Source: Rickettsia typhi (GTDB taxonomy: Bacteria > Pseudomonadota > Alphaproteobacteria > Rickettsiales > UBA1997). From it: 35,590 nt of DNA. The position numbers were made by a program, and so were the translations under genes. The stretch covers positions 1-35,590 of the forward strand of contig CAMAWV010000007.1 in assembly GCA_945862075.1 (NCBI GenBank), in the 5' to 3' direction. This document shows positions 18,635 to 28,095 of this stretch, piece by piece. Every line of letters starts with the position of its first letter. Within the stretch, counting starts at the first letter, position 1. The notes under the pieces are model-generated. The model ran no database searches. It worked only from the letters and a program-made list of their open reading frames with translations, and had not been told where the DNA came from.

Positions 18635-19135
18635 ATGAAAAAAATTATTTTTTACCTAATATTTATATTTTTAATCAATAAGTCAGTTTTTGCACAAATT
18701 ATTGATAGCACTTCTTTTAATTGGCTTATCTATGAAATACCAGATCCAGAAGATAAAGAGTTCAAGTTATGCTATATGGTTGCTCATCCTATTTTTTCTG
18801 ATACCGATCATAATTCGCGCAAAAAACCTTATCTAATGATTACTAGATTTCAAAAAACTCGTAGCGAAGAAATAAGTATTTATGGTGGCTACGAATTTAA
18901 ATTAAATAGCAATATTTTCTTACTTATCGATTCTTATCAATTTCGCCTCAAAACTAAAAGCGAAATTGCTTGGGCAAAAACCAAACAAGAAGATATAAAT
19001 ATTATTCAAACTTTATTACATGGCTCAAGAGTAAGAGTAAGAAGTGATTCTGCGGTTGGCACTTACGCTATCGACGAATATTCTCTCAAAGGAATTGTAA
19101 AAGCTTATACCAGAATTCGAACTATTTGTCAATAA
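18635..19135 (+). CDS. Secreted IalB-family protein
   Basis: A 166-residue protein with a Sec signal peptide (MKKIIFYLIFIFLINKSVFA, cut before QIID). The mature part shows the pattern of the invasion-associated locus B family common in alphaproteobacteria: an early Trp, a CY pair, RKKPYLMITRF, an AWAK segment, VRSDSAVGTYAIDEYSLKG and a final Cys. In Bartonella IalB aids erythrocyte invasion, but the family is also widespread in free-living species, so no virulence role is implied. It is packed between ispB and a small membrane gene. Confidence 0.75.
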   Translation: MKKIIFYLIFIFLINKSVFAQIIDSTSFNWLIYEIPDPEDKEFKLCYMVAHPIFSDTDHNSRKKPYLMITRFQKTRSEEISIYGGYEFKLNSNIFLLIDSYQFRLKTKSEIAWAKTKQEDINIIQTLLHGSRVRVRSDSAVGTYAIDEYSLKGIVKAYTRIRTICQ

Positions 19136-19139
19136 TTTT

Positions 19140-19415
19140 ATGAGTATTATTGTTTTTTTACTGGTTTTTATAACTTGTTTGCTTAATTTAATTGGTGTTA
19201 TAGCAATTTTAAAAGCAAAACAAAATCAAACTCTTTTTAGTGTTTTAATAGCATATTATACTTATATTTTGCCGATGATTTTTTTGGCTAGTATTTTAAA
19301 TTATTTTAGTTGGCTAAATTTAATAAAAATTACTATTTTATTTTTGTTTAACCTAACTTTTATACATTTGGTTATATTTTTGTTAAAAAATCAACAAAAT
19401 AACTTGCAAAATTAA
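19140..19415 (+). CDS. Small three-helix membrane protein of unknown function
   Basis: A 91-residue protein with three hydrophobic helices (about 3-24, 33-53, 60-82) and a short polar tail. Size and topology weakly recall the MrpG/MnhG subunit of multisubunit Na+/H+ antiporters, but I see no defining motif and no neighbouring Mrp genes. It starts 4 bases after the IalB-like gene and is followed by a terminator-like hairpin. Confidence 0.6.
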   Translation: MSIIVFLLVFITCLLNLIGVIAILKAKQNQTLFSVLIAYYTYILPMIFLASILNYFSWLNLIKITILFLFNLTFIHLVIFLLKNQQNNLQN

Positions 19416-19432
19416 AATAAAACAAGCTAAAA

Positions 19433-19477
19433 TTTAGGCACAAAATGTTGTGCTAAAAATTTTTAATACAACATTTT
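19433..19477 (+). terminator. Overlapping alternative hairpins upstream of the parvulin gene
   Basis: Hairpin A pairs GCACAA (19438-19443) with TTGTGC (19448-19453) and, past a bulged G, TTTA (19433-19436) with TAAA (19454-19457), followed by a T-run at 19460-19464, as in a terminator. Hairpin B pairs AAAATGTTGT (19442-19451) with ACAACATTTT (19468-19477). The two share bases and exclude each other, the geometry of an attenuator, though AT-rich chance pairing is possible. Confidence 0.5.
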
Positions 19478-19506
19478 TATTATTTTTAATCTTAATTTTT
19501 AAACCC

Positions 19507-20334
19507 ATGAAAAAAACTTTTACTGCTTTATTTTTAGCTTTTTTTACTTTTTCTTGTGCAATGTTTTCACAAAAAACCATTGCTGAAAAAACCATTGTCG
19601 CCACTTATAATAAAGGCCAAATTACCTTAGCTGCAGCTCAACTAGAATTCGATAAAATTGCTAATAAAAATGAAAAACTCAAAAATTTAAAATTTAGCGA
19701 CTTAAAAAAAGATCAACAAGAGCTTATTATCAAAGAAATGATTCTGCAAAAAATCATTTATCAAGAAGCAAAAAAACAAGGCTTTAAGCAAGAAGAATCT
19801 TATAAAAAAGCTATGCAAGATTTCAAACAAGAATTCTTAAAACAAAAACTTTATAATTATTTAGTAAACACTGCCAAAGAAGAAACAAATGTACAAAAAA
19901 ATTATAACGAATTGCTAGAAAAAAGTCAAAATAAACTCGATTTTAAGATCAGTTATATTGCTATTAATAACCAAAAAAAAGCTCAAGAAATTTATCAAAA
20001 ATTAGTAAAAAATCCAAGCAATTTTGCTAAACAAGCCAAACAAAGCTCAATTGATAAGGAAACCGCTAAAAAAGGTGGTAATTTAGGTTTTGTTTTTGAA
20101 GATAATCTACCAAAATCTTTAGTTGAAAATTTAAAACAACTTAAAAAAAATCAAATTACTCAACCAATTGAGGTTGCTGACTCTTGGTTTATTGTGCAAC
20201 TTCAACAAACTAGAAAAGCCGAAATTTTACCTTTTGAAAAAGCTAAAGAACAACTAGCAGAAAATCTCGCTAAATTAGCAGTCGAAGATTTTATTGAAAA
20301 ATCATTAGAACAAGCCAAAATAAACATTAAATAA
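19507..20334 (+). CDS. Periplasmic parvulin-type peptidyl-prolyl isomerase
   Basis: A 275-residue secreted protein with a signal sequence (about 1-20), a helical SurA_N/PpiC-like region and a parvulin rotamase domain near 145-235 (ISYIAINNQKKAQEIYQKL, AKKGGNLGFVFEDNLPKSLVENLKQLKKNQIT, DSWFIVQL). It should speed proline isomerisation and help fold outer-membrane and secreted proteins. Very Lys- and Gln-rich. A Cys near residue 17 (TFSC) is not a good lipobox, so I favour a soluble or signal-anchored form. It is followed 3 bases later by ilvD, a functionally unrelated gene. Confidence 0.85.
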   Translation: MKKTFTALFLAFFTFSCAMFSQKTIAEKTIVATYNKGQITLAAAQLEFDKIANKNEKLKNLKFSDLKKDQQELIIKEMILQKIIYQEAKKQGFKQEESYKKAMQDFKQEFLKQKLYNYLVNTAKEETNVQKNYNELLEKSQNKLDFKISYIAINNQKKAQEIYQKLVKNPSNFAKQAKQSSIDKETAKKGGNLGFVFEDNLPKSLVENLKQLKKNQITQPIEVADSWFIVQLQQTRKAEILPFEKAKEQLAENLAKLAVEDFIEKSLEQAKINIK

Positions 20335-20337
20335 ACC

Positions 20338-22083
20338 ATGTCCAATAATTATCTACAAAATCTACCTTCTAGATATGTAACCAAAAAACATGGTTGCGAA
20401 GCTAGAAAAACTATGCTTTACAATCTCAAAACCAGTTTGTATCCAAATGGTTTAAGTGAAGAAGATTTACAAAAACCTTTTGTAGGGGTAGTTACTGCTT
20501 GGAACGAAGCTGCCCCTTGTAATATAGCTCTTTCACGACAAGCTCAACCAGCTAAAAATGGAGTAAAAGATCACAATGGTACTCCTCGAGAATTTACCAC
20601 TATCACTGTAACCGATGGCATTGCCAACGGTCATCAAGGCATGAAATCTTCTTTGGTTTCTCGAGAAGTAATTGCCGATTCTATCGAACTTACTGTTAGA
20701 GGTCATTGCTATGATGCTTTGGTTGGCATTGCTGGTTGTGATAAATCTTTACCTGCCATGATGATGGCAATGTGTCGTTTAAATATTCCTTCGGTTTTTA
20801 TGTATGGTGGCTCTATTTTGCCAGGTAAGTTTCAAGGTCATGATGTTACTATTGTTGATGTTTTTGAAGGTGTTGGCAAAAGAGATGCTGGCACTATGAG
20901 TTCTGAAGATTTGCAATTACTCGCTAAATCGGCCTGTCCTTCTGCTGGAGCTTGTGGCGGGCAGTTCACTGCCAACACTATGGCTTGTGTAAGTGAAGCA
21001 ATTGGCTTGGCTCTACCAGGCTCTTCAGGAGCTCCTGCCCCCTATCAATCACGCGATGAATATGCTTATCATTCAGGAAAAGCGGTAATGCATTTAATTA
21101 ATTTAGGCATTAAAGCAAGACAAATTGTTACTAAAAAAGCCCTAGAAAATGCCGCAACAATTGTGGCTGCTACTGGTGGCTCAACTAATGCTGTTTTACA
21201 TTTACCTGCTATTGCTAATGAATGTGGTATTAATTTTGATGTATTTGATATTGGTAAAATTTTTGCCAAAACTCCCTATATTGCCAACATGAAACCTGGG
21301 GGCAAATATGTTGCCAAAGATCTTTACGAAGCAGGTGGAGTGCAAATGGTTTTAAAAATATTGTTAGATGCTGGCTATATTCATGGCGATTGCATTACAG
21401 TTACAGGCAAAACTATGGCTGAAAATTTGGCAAATATTAAATTTAATTCTAATCAAGATGTGGTAAGTCTGCCAAGTAATCCACTTGCCAAAACTGGTGG
21501 AGTAGTTGTTTTACAAGGTAATTTAGCTAGCGAAGGAGCGGTAGTAAAAGTTGCAGGTATGCAAGAATCGGAGTTACAATTTAGCGGTGTGGCTCGTTGT
21601 TTTGATTGTGAAGAAGATTGTTTTGAAGCAGTTAAAAATAAACAATATAAAGCTGGTGATGTTTTAGTGATTCGCTACGAAGGTCCAAAAGGTGGTCCTG
21701 GTATGCGCGAAATGTTGGCAACCACTTCGGCAATTTATGGGCAAGGCATGGGAAAAGAAGTTGCCCTAATTACCGACGGTAGATTCTCTGGTGGAACTAG
21801 AGGTTTTTGTGTAGGCCATGTAAGTCCAGAAGCCGCGGTTGGTGGAGCCATTGCCTTAATTATTGATGGTGATAAAATTACTATCGATGCTAAAAAAGGC
21901 ACTATTACATTACATGTTTCTAGCGAAATTCTACAATCGCGTAAAAATCAATGGAAAGCTAAATCTACTCAATATAATTCTGGTGCCATCTGGAAATATG
22001 CTCAAACCGTTGGCTCTGCCCAAAATGGAGCCACAACCCATTTTGGAGCCTCTGTTGAAACCGTTTCATATGATCAAATCTAA
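20338..22083 (+). CDS. ilvD: Dihydroxy-acid dehydratase IlvD
   Basis: IlvD dehydrates 2,3-dihydroxy-isovalerate and -3-methylvalerate to the keto acids of valine and isoleucine; the valine-branch product also feeds LeuA. The 581-residue enzyme is complete, with iron-sulfur cysteines in APCNIAL (C61), [14 protein letters not shown] and [14 protein letters not shown], and the [11 protein letters not shown] and [11 protein letters not shown] motifs. It starts 3 bases after the parvulin gene and overlaps proA by 14 bases. Confidence 0.95.
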   Translation: MSNNYLQNLPSRYVTKKHGCEARKTMLYNLKTSLYPNGLSEEDLQKPFVGVVTAWNEAAPCNIALSRQAQPAKNGVKDHNGTPREFTTITVTDGIANGHQGMKSSLVSREVIADSIELTVRGHCYDALVGIAGCDKSLPAMMMAMCRLNIPSVFMYGGSILPGKFQGHDVTIVDVFEGVGKRDAGTMSSEDLQLLAKSACPSAGACGGQFTANTMACVSEAIGLALPGSSGAPAPYQSRDEYAYHSGKAVMHLINLGIKARQIVTKKALENAATIVAATGGSTNAVLHLPAIANECGINFDVFDIGKIFAKTPYIANMKPGGKYVAKDLYEAGGVQMVLKILLDAGYIHGDCITVTGKTMAENLANIKFNSNQDVVSLPSNPLAKTGGVVVLQGNLASEGAVVKVAGMQESELQFSGVARCFDCEEDCFEAVKNKQYKAGDVLVIRYEGPKGGPGMREMLATTSAIYGQGMGKEVALITDGRFSGGTRGFCVGHVSPEAAVGGAIALIIDGDKITIDAKKGTITLHVSSEILQSRKNQWKAKSTQYNSGAIWKYAQTVGSAQNGATTHFGASVETVSYDQI

Positions 22084-23344
22084 AAATTTCATTAATAATA
22101 TTTCGGCAATAGATTTTGCTAAACAAGCTTTTTTAGCAAAAAAAAACCTTGCTAATTTATCTAGCCAAATAAAAAATGCAATTTTATTGCAAGTTACTCA
22201 AGAAATCATCAAAAATTCTTCAGCTATCTTGCAAGCTAATTGTCTTGATGTAGAAAATGCTAAACAAAATAATTTAGAACCAAGCAAAATTGATAGGCTA
22301 ATTTTAACCGAAAAAACCCTTAATGCCATTACTCAATCTATCATTGAAATTGCAAATCTACCAGATCCTGTTGGTAAAATTAGCTATGATGTAAGTAGAA
22401 AAAATGGCTTAAATATTAAACGAATATCAGTACCAATTGGAGTTTTGTTGGTAGTTTATGAATCGCGCCCTAATGTAACTTCTGATGTTGCTGCCCTTGC
22501 TATAAAATCTGGTAATGTGGCAATGCTACGTTGTGGCTCCGATTCTTACCAAAGCTCAAAAATAATTGCTGATATTTACAAAGAAGTATTGCAGAGTTTT
22601 AATCTTGATAGCAATATTATATCATTTTGCTATAATAATGAGCGTGATTTTTTGCAACAACTTTTGCAGTTATCGCAATATATTGATGTTATCATTCCAA
22701 GAGGTGGTAAATCTTTAATTTCTGCTATTTCTGATAATACTAACATACCGTTATTTAAACATCTAGATGGCAATTGTCATACGTATGTTAATTGCCATGC
22801 TAATTTTGATAAAGCAATTCAAATTATTCTTAATGCCAAACTCAGAAGAACAGGCATTTGTGGCGCCACCGAATCTTTATTAATTGATGAGTGTATTGCT
22901 AATCAATTTGTTCCTTTGCTTTGTAAAGCTTTACAAGAAAAACAATGCGAAATTAGAGGGGATGCTTTATCGTGCAGTTTAAACTCTTATATTTTACCAG
23001 CAACAGATCAAGATTTTTATCAAGAATATCTCGATAAAATTGTTTCTTTAAAAATTGTTAAAAATCTCGAGGTGGCAATTGACTGGATAAACAATCATAG
23101 TTCTTCGCATACCGAGAGTATTATTACTGAAAATAGCCAAATTGCTAACCAATTTTTACAACAAATCGATTCTGCCATTGTTATGCACAATGCTTCTACT
23201 CAATTTGCCGATGGTGGTGAATTTGGTTTAGGTGCGGAGGTTGGTATTGCTACAGGCAAGCTTCATGCTAGAGGGCCAGTTGGGCTTGAACAGCTAACTA
23301 CTTACAAATATTTAGTTTCTGCCGATTGCGGTTTAAGAGATTAA
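22070..23344 (+). CDS. proA: Gamma-glutamyl phosphate reductase ProA
   Basis: ProA reduces gamma-glutamyl phosphate to glutamate semialdehyde with NADPH in proline synthesis. The 424-residue product has the aldehyde-dehydrogenase fold with [29 protein letters not shown] and the catalytic Cys in [13 protein letters not shown], and ends with the family segment [22 protein letters not shown]. The ATG at 22070 lies inside the end of ilvD (14-base overlap), so translation is probably coupled. proB is not in the window. It ends 64 bases before the convergent mutM. Confidence 0.94.
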   Translation: MIKSKNFINNISAIDFAKQAFLAKKNLANLSSQIKNAILLQVTQEIIKNSSAILQANCLDVENAKQNNLEPSKIDRLILTEKTLNAITQSIIEIANLPDPVGKISYDVSRKNGLNIKRISVPIGVLLVVYESRPNVTSDVAALAIKSGNVAMLRCGSDSYQSSKIIADIYKEVLQSFNLDSNIISFCYNNERDFLQQLLQLSQYIDVIIPRGGKSLISAISDNTNIPLFKHLDGNCHTYVNCHANFDKAIQIILNAKLRRTGICGATESLLIDECIANQFVPLLCKALQEKQCEIRGDALSCSLNSYILPATDQDFYQEYLDKIVSLKIVKNLEVAIDWINNHSSSHTESIITENSQIANQFLQQIDSAIVMHNASTQFADGGEFGLGAEVGIATGKLHARGPVGLEQLTTYKYLVSADCGLRD

Positions 23345-23408
23345 TATTTAATAAAAATGTTAGGCTATTTGTGATGCTGGTTTTTTTAATTGAATATTTC
23401 TATATTTA

Positions 23409-24224
23409 TTAAAATTGACATTGATTACAAAAATAACTAGATCGACCAGATTGTGTTATTTTTTGAATTACATTGTGGCAAATCGAACAGTTTTTTTTAG
23501 AATAAACTAAATGTAATTGTTGAAAATTTCCTAAATTGCCATTAGCATTTCTATAATTATTAATTGACGATCCCTTGTGTTCTATAGCTATCTGTAAAAT
23601 CTTTTTTATATTTTCTATTAAAGTCGTAATTTGTATAAAATTTAATTTTTTAGAAATTGTTGTGGGCAAAATTTTGCTAGCAAACAAAATTTCATTTGCA
23701 TAAATATTTCCAATGCCAACAACAATTTTATTATCCATTAAGCTTGTTTTAATGTTTAAATTTTTATTTTTTAATGCTTTATATAAATAATTAGCATCAA
23801 AATTATCGGTAAGAGGTTCAGGACCAAGATATTGTAAAAATTTATGTTGCGATAATTTATGCTGATAAAATAAATCAACAAAACCAAATCTTCTAATATC
23901 GCTAAATTCAAGCCAAAATTCTTGCTGTTCTTTTTTTATTAAACAAGCAAAATGCAGATGCTTATGTTGATGGAAATTGTTTTTAATACATAAATTACCA
24001 GTCATTCCCAAATGAATAAGTAACAATAAATTATCACTAAGATAAATTAATAAATATCTTGCTCTTCGAGTAATAGAGGTAATTATTTTATTTTGTAACT
24101 GTTGTAATGGTAGCGTGGATTGATAGCGAAGTTTATAATTAGAAGTAAAAACCCGCAATATTTCAGACGAAGCAAGATGTTGCAAGCCTAACTTTATATT
24201 TTCAACTTCTGGTAATTCGGGCAT
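23409..24224 (-). CDS. mutM: Formamidopyrimidine-DNA glycosylase MutM (Fpg)
   Basis: MutM removes 8-oxoguanine and formamidopyrimidines from DNA and nicks the abasic site. The ATG at 24224 is fixed by the required N-terminal catalytic proline in MPELPEVE. The 271-residue product also has LLIHLGMTG with the catalytic lysine region nearby, the GIGNIYANEILF helix-two-turn-helix segment and the C-terminal zinc finger CSIC...CNQC. An upstream ATG would bury the catalytic proline and is wrong. Confidence 0.95.
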   Translation of the reverse strand: MPELPEVENIKLGLQHLASSEILRVFTSNYKLRYQSTLPLQQLQNKIITSITRRARYLLIYLSDNLLLLIHLGMTGNLCIKNNFHQHKHLHFACLIKKEQQEFWLEFSDIRRFGFVDLFYQHKLSQHKFLQYLGPEPLTDNFDANYLYKALKNKNLNIKTSLMDNKIVVGIGNIYANEILFASKILPTTISKKLNFIQITTLIENIKKILQIAIEHKGSSINNYRNANGNLGNFQQLHLVYSKKNCSICHNVIQKITQSGRSSYFCNQCQF

Positions 24225-24277
24225 TTTTTGATCAAAATCTAGATGATTAACTAAAAAATTCAAATAAAATATAATAA

Positions 24278-24664
24278 CTACCAAGGCTGCTGCTTATCAT
24301 TTGCTGATTTTGCCCATTTATAACAACCACCACCAGATTCACCTCTACCACCACTACAACTATCTAAGTTAAAACAGTACTCTTTAGATACTTTTTCTTC
24401 GTATATAATATCTGCAATAACCCATTCAAATTTACCAGAAATATTTTCCATCCAATAGCATGTATATTCGTTTTTATCAACCTTTAGCTCTTCAACATTA
24501 TTTTGATTTGCTTTTTCGTTAATGATAACTGGTTTTATATTTTCTTCTACGGTTTCTTTTTTGTGATCATGGTAAGAAGATTTTTTGTCATGGCTTTTAG
24601 AACAAGAAGCTAAAAGAATAATAGTTGCAACAGAAATGGCGACAATACATAATAATTGTTTCAT
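24278..24664 (-). CDS. Putative lipoprotein of unknown function
   Basis: A 128-residue protein starting MKQLLCIV, with a lipoprotein signal ending in the lipobox LLASC (Cys near 21). The mature part begins with a charged His/Lys/Glu linker and ends in a small Cys- and Gly-rich domain (TCYWMENISGKFEWVIADI, then CFNLDSCSGGRGESGGGCYKW) whose four or five cysteines could form disulfides. I do not recognise the family. It lies between pnp and mutM, 53 bases before the latter. Confidence 0.65.
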   Translation of the reverse strand: MKQLLCIVAISVATIILLASCSKSHDKKSSYHDHKKETVEENIKPVIINEKANQNNVEELKVDKNEYTCYWMENISGKFEWVIADIIYEEKVSKEYCFNLDSCSGGRGESGGGCYKWAKSANDKQQPW

Positions 24665-24753
24665 ATTGACCGATAGATCAAAGTTTGACATAATTAAAAG
24701 AAAAAAAGTTTTAAATTGTTCCAGAGACAAAATCGTTGTAAAAATATAACATA

Positions 24754-24797
24754 ATTATTAATAGTAATAAAGTAAATATTTTACTACTATTAATAAT
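24754..24797 (-). terminator. Hairpin downstream of pnp
   Basis: ATTATTAATAGTA (24754-24766) pairs perfectly with TACTATTAATAAT (24785-24797), and inside the loop GTAAA (24772-24776) pairs with TTTAC (24780-24784). It lies 23 bases beyond the pnp stop and ahead of the lipoprotein start. A T-rich but interrupted tract follows on the minus strand. It is a likely 3' end of the rpsO-pnp transcript, or a protein-binding dyad for the lipoprotein gene. Confidence 0.45.
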
Positions 24798-24819
24798 ATA
24801 ATGAAATGTGGTAATATTT

Positions 24820-27219
24820 TTAACTAAAAAAACCACCACCAAAAGGGAATTTTCTTTTTGGTTTATCTTCTGATCTGTCTTTGTTGCCACGCTCTTTTTC
24901 TTTGTTATCACGATCTCTATCGGAGTTATGATCTCTATCTCTGCGATAACCCCCTCTATCGTTTCTATCGTTTCTATCGCCACGATTTCCTCTATCGCCA
25001 CGATCGTTTCTATCTTTGTTGTTTCTATCGGATCTATTTCTATCTCTATCTCGTTCGCCACCATTATTTTTAGCAAACTCTCTTTCGTCAATAATTTGCG
25101 GTTTATTAAGTATTTTATCAGAAATATCTTCGCCAGTAGATTGATCTACACAACGATAACTAAGTTTTGGTCTGCCTTTTTTATCAAAACCAATAACTTT
25201 TACTTTTACAATATCGCCTTCGTTAATAATATCTTCCACAAATTCTATACGATGATCAGCCAGTTCTGAAATATGAACGAATCCATCTTTATTTTCAGAA
25301 ATACTAATAAAAGCACCAGCATCTATAACTTTTGCAACAGGACCTTGAAATAAATCACCTATTTGGGGTTCAAAGGTTATGCTTTCTATCATGGTTATTG
25401 CTTTTTTAATTGATTCGGTATTGTTGGCCGAGATTTTTACTAAACCACTATCTTCAATATCAACCACCGCTCCAGATTTTGCGCAAATATCTTTTATTAC
25501 TACACCTCTAGAACCTATTACTTCTCTTATTTTATCTTTAGAAATAGTCATGGTTTCAACTCTTGGAACCCTATTATTATCTGTTCTAGAAGAAGAAATT
25601 ATTTCATTCATTTTTTGTAAAATATAAAGCTTTCCAGTGCAAGCTTGAGTTAATGCTTTTTGCATTATTTCTAGGTTAATACCAGTGATTTTAATATCCA
25701 TTTGTAGTGCGGTAATACCATTGCTAGTGCCAGCAACTTTAAAATCCATATCGCCTAGATGATCTTCGTCTCCCATAATATCGGATAGAATAATATAATC
25801 TTCGCCTTCTTTAATTAAGCCCATAGCAATACCAGATACCGCAGATTTAAGTGGCACTCCAGCATCCATCAAAGCTAGTGAAGTTCCACAAACTGTTGCC
25901 ATAGAAGAAGAGCCATTTGATTCGGTTATTTCTGAGACAACCCTAGTTGTATATGAAAAATCTTTATCATTAGGATATACTGGATTTATCGCTCTCCATG
26001 CCAATTTGCCATGACCTATTTCTCTTCTACCTGGAGATTTTAAAGCACCAACTTCGCCAACAGAATATGGAGGAAAATTATAATGTAGCATAAAAGATTC
26101 TTCTGCAAGTGTATTTTCAAGACTTTCTATTAATTGTTTATCTTTTGAATCTGCCCCTAAGGTTGCAACTACTAAAGCTTGTGTTTCCCCTCTGGTGAAT
26201 AAAGCACTACCATGTACTTGTGGTAAAATACCAGTTTCGATAGAAATTTGTCTGATTTGATCTGGTTTTCTGCCGTCTATTCGTAGATTATTTTTTAAAA
26301 TATCAATTCGCACAACATCTTGTGATAAATGTTTAAAAATTGATTTTAATAGTTTTTCATCAATACCTTTTTCAAGATTTAGGAATTTCTCTTTTATATC
26401 TAATTCTATTGCCTCAAGATCTTGAGAGCGAGCTTGTTTTTCGAGTTTTTTATATGATAAAATGAGTCTATTTTCAATAAATTTAGTGATTTCTTGCTTA
26501 AGTTCTTGATTATTTTTTTGAGAAACTATCAGTTTTGATTCGCTGGTTTGTTCTGTGAGTTGTTTAATTAAATCGATTATTGGCGAAAATTGTTGCTGAC
26601 CAAAACTAATGGCTTCAAGCATTTGCTCTTGTTTTAATTCTTTTGCTTCGGATTCTACCATTAAAATAGAATCTTTAGTGCCAGCCACTACTAAATCAAG
26701 TGAACTGTTTTTTAACTGAAGATTACTAGGGTTTAAAACGAACTCATTGTTAATAAAACCAACTCTACAACCAGCGATGATTGTTTGAATAGGAGCTTTT
26801 GAAATAGCAAGTGCAGCAGAAGAGCCAATCAGGGCAACGATATCTGGATTGCATTCTGGATCGTAAGATAGAACAGTGCAAACTACATTAACTTCATTAT
26901 AAAAACCATTTGGAAATATTGGCCTAATTGAGCGATCTATAAGCCTAGATACCAAAGTAGCGACATCAGAAGGCTTACCTTCTCTTTTAAAAAATCCACC
27001 TGGTATTTTGCCTGCAGCATAAGATTTTTCTAGGTAATTTACAGTTAGTGGGAAAAAATCAATGCTATCAGCTGGTTTGTTGGCAACCGTTACAGCGCAC
27101 AACACGGTAGTATTGCCATATTTTGCAACCACAGAGCTAGCTTGTCTAGCAATTTTACCAGTTTCTAATGAAAAATTTTTACCATTCCAGAGTATTTCTT
27201 TTTTTACAACATTAAACAT
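24820..27219 (-). CDS. pnp: Polyribonucleotide nucleotidyltransferase PNPase with Arg/Asp/Asn tail
   Basis: PNPase degrades RNA phosphorolytically from the 3' end and works with RNase E-type degradosomes. The 799-residue product has both RNase PH domains (IPGGFFKREGKPSD and RLIDRSIRP in the first; GEVGALKSPGRREIGHGKLA in the second), a KH domain (IREVIGSRGVVIKDI) and an S1 domain (QGPVAKVIDAGAFI). After S1 a tail of about 85 residues consists of RDR, RND and RGG-like repeats and ends KRKFPFGGGFFS. Such tails occur in some alphaproteobacterial PNPases and are probably disordered and RNA-binding or degradosome-docking. It lies downstream of rpsO, as in most bacteria. Confidence 0.95.
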   Translation of the reverse strand: MFNVVKKEILWNGKNFSLETGKIARQASSVVAKYGNTTVLCAVTVANKPADSIDFFPLTVNYLEKSYAAGKIPGGFFKREGKPSDVATLVSRLIDRSIRPIFPNGFYNEVNVVCTVLSYDPECNPDIVALIGSSAALAISKAPIQTIIAGCRVGFINNEFVLNPSNLQLKNSSLDLVVAGTKDSILMVESEAKELKQEQMLEAISFGQQQFSPIIDLIKQLTEQTSESKLIVSQKNNQELKQEITKFIENRLILSYKKLEKQARSQDLEAIELDIKEKFLNLEKGIDEKLLKSIFKHLSQDVVRIDILKNNLRIDGRKPDQIRQISIETGILPQVHGSALFTRGETQALVVATLGADSKDKQLIESLENTLAEESFMLHYNFPPYSVGEVGALKSPGRREIGHGKLAWRAINPVYPNDKDFSYTTRVVSEITESNGSSSMATVCGTSLALMDAGVPLKSAVSGIAMGLIKEGEDYIILSDIMGDEDHLGDMDFKVAGTSNGITALQMDIKITGINLEIMQKALTQACTGKLYILQKMNEIISSSRTDNNRVPRVETMTISKDKIREVIGSRGVVIKDICAKSGAVVDIEDSGLVKISANNTESIKKAITMIESITFEPQIGDLFQGPVAKVIDAGAFISISENKDGFVHISELADHRIEFVEDIINEGDIVKVKVIGFDKKGRPKLSYRCVDQSTGEDISDKILNKPQIIDEREFAKNNGGERDRDRNRSDRNNKDRNDRGDRGNRGDRNDRNDRGGYRRDRDHNSDRDRDNKEKERGNKDRSEDKPKRKFPFGGGFFS
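24886..25066 (-). repeat. Imperfect short tandem repeats encoding the PNPase tail
   Basis: On the plus strand units such as CGTTTCTAT and CGCCACGAT recur in tandem with drift. They encode the Arg-Asn-Asp-Arg tail of PNPase on the minus strand and create the Ile/Glu- and Phe/Tyr-rich false frames on both strands. Slippage could make the tail length variable between strains. Confidence 0.6.
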
Positions 27220-27291
27220 ATTTTGTTATTTTTTAAAATTATTTTAGGTGGTTTCTAATATTAGAATATAAACAGAAATTTAGAAACCTTT

Positions 27292-27312
27292 ATTATTTCA
27301 ATTTGAAATAAT
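27292..27312 (-). promoter_or_regulatory. Hairpin in the pnp leader
   Basis: ATTATTTCA (27292-27300) pairs perfectly with TGAAATAAT (27304-27312) over a 3-base loop, 73 bases before the pnp start. In enterobacteria RNase III cuts a leader hairpin at this place and PNPase then represses its own synthesis. Whether that holds here is unknown. Confidence 0.4.
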
Positions 27313-27329
27313 TTTTAAGACAGCATTTT

Positions 27330-27354
27330 AAGATTTTTTTAATAAAAAAATCTT
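27330..27354 (-). promoter_or_regulatory. Second hairpin in the pnp leader
   Basis: AAGATTTTTTT (27330-27340) pairs with AAAAAAATCTT (27344-27354) over a 3-base loop. It is mostly A-T pairs. With the neighbouring hairpin it makes a structured leader between rpsO and pnp. Confidence 0.35.
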
Positions 27355-27414
27355 TTTTTAATTTAAATCAATTTTAGTAAAAAAATATTAAAATCGATTT
27401 AAACTAAAAAATGG

Positions 27415-27446
27415 TTTATACTAATTAAGCCTTTTATTAGTATAAA
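27415..27446 (-). terminator. Hairpin after rpsO (processing site or partial terminator)
   Basis: TTTATACTAAT (27415-27425) pairs perfectly with ATTAGTATAAA (27436-27446) across a 10-base loop, beginning 10 bases after the rpsO stop. On the minus strand CCATTTTTTAG follows, so it may act as a partial terminator that sets the rpsO:pnp ratio or as a 3' stabilising structure. Confidence 0.55.
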
Positions 27447-27456
27447 ATTATCAAAG

Positions 27457-27726
27457 TTATTTTCTGATATCTAATTTTTTGATAAGATCTTCGTATCTAA
27501 TAAGGCTGAAAGATTTTAGGTAGTTTAGTAAACGACGACGTTTACCAACCAAGATTAATAAACCTCTTCTTGAGGAGTGATCTTTTTTGTGATTCTTAAG
27601 ATGCTCAATAAGATTATTAATTTGAGAAGTTAAAATTGCTGATTGCACTTCAACAGAACCAGTATCGGATGTATTATTAGAAAAGTTTTGAATTATTTCT
27701 TTTTTTGTTTGAGTTTTTAACAACAT
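27457..27726 (-). CDS. rpsO: 30S ribosomal protein S15
   Basis: The 89-residue product matches S15 over its full length: [49 protein letters not shown]15 binds the central domain of 16S rRNA early in 30S assembly and in some bacteria represses its own mRNA. It is followed by pnp in the usual order. Confidence 0.97.
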   Translation of the reverse strand: MLLKTQTKKEIIQNFSNNTSDTGSVEVQSAILTSQINNLIEHLKNHKKDHSSRRGLLILVGKRRRLLNYLKSFSLIRYEDLIKKLDIRK

Positions 27727-27951
27727 AATGATTAAGTGATTTAAATTATTTTTTGTTTTCTTTATTAATTTTGCAGTTTAAAAAAAATATTTCAAGTAAT
27801 TTTTTACATATTTTATGATTATTTTTAAGATTGACGAGATTTAAGAGAATCTTATGCTGCTAATTTGTTTTAATTTTAATTACAGCAACCTAATATTTAC
27901 AATAATTCTCATCTTTAAGTTTCATTTTTATTGCAGATTGTATATTAATTT

Positions 27952-27981
27952 TTGACAATACTATTGTTGCATATTTAGATT
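27952..27981 (+). promoter_or_regulatory. Candidate rightward promoter with palindromic site
   Basis: TTGACA (27952-27957), 18 bases, TAGATT (27976-27981). The perfect palindrome ACAATA-C-TATTGT (27955-27967) overlaps the -35. It points to the small reading frame at 28096. The -10 is weak. Confidence 0.3.
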
Positions 27982-28095
27982 AATTTTGAAACCATTAAGC
28001 CAAAATAACAAAAAATTTTTTAGCTTTTTTTAACTAATAGTTCAATTATTTTAAAACTCTATAATTAATAAGCAAGCCATAAAATTAACATTAAC

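Noticed and set aside
24711..25091. Minus-strand frame of 126 codons rich in Ile and Glu
   Set aside because: It is an out-of-frame reading of the repeat-rich pnp tail running on into the terminator and the next leader; its composition is an artefact of the repeats.
24858..25269. Plus-strand Ser/Ile- and Tyr/Phe-rich frames
   Set aside because: Shadows of the same pnp repeats on the other strand.
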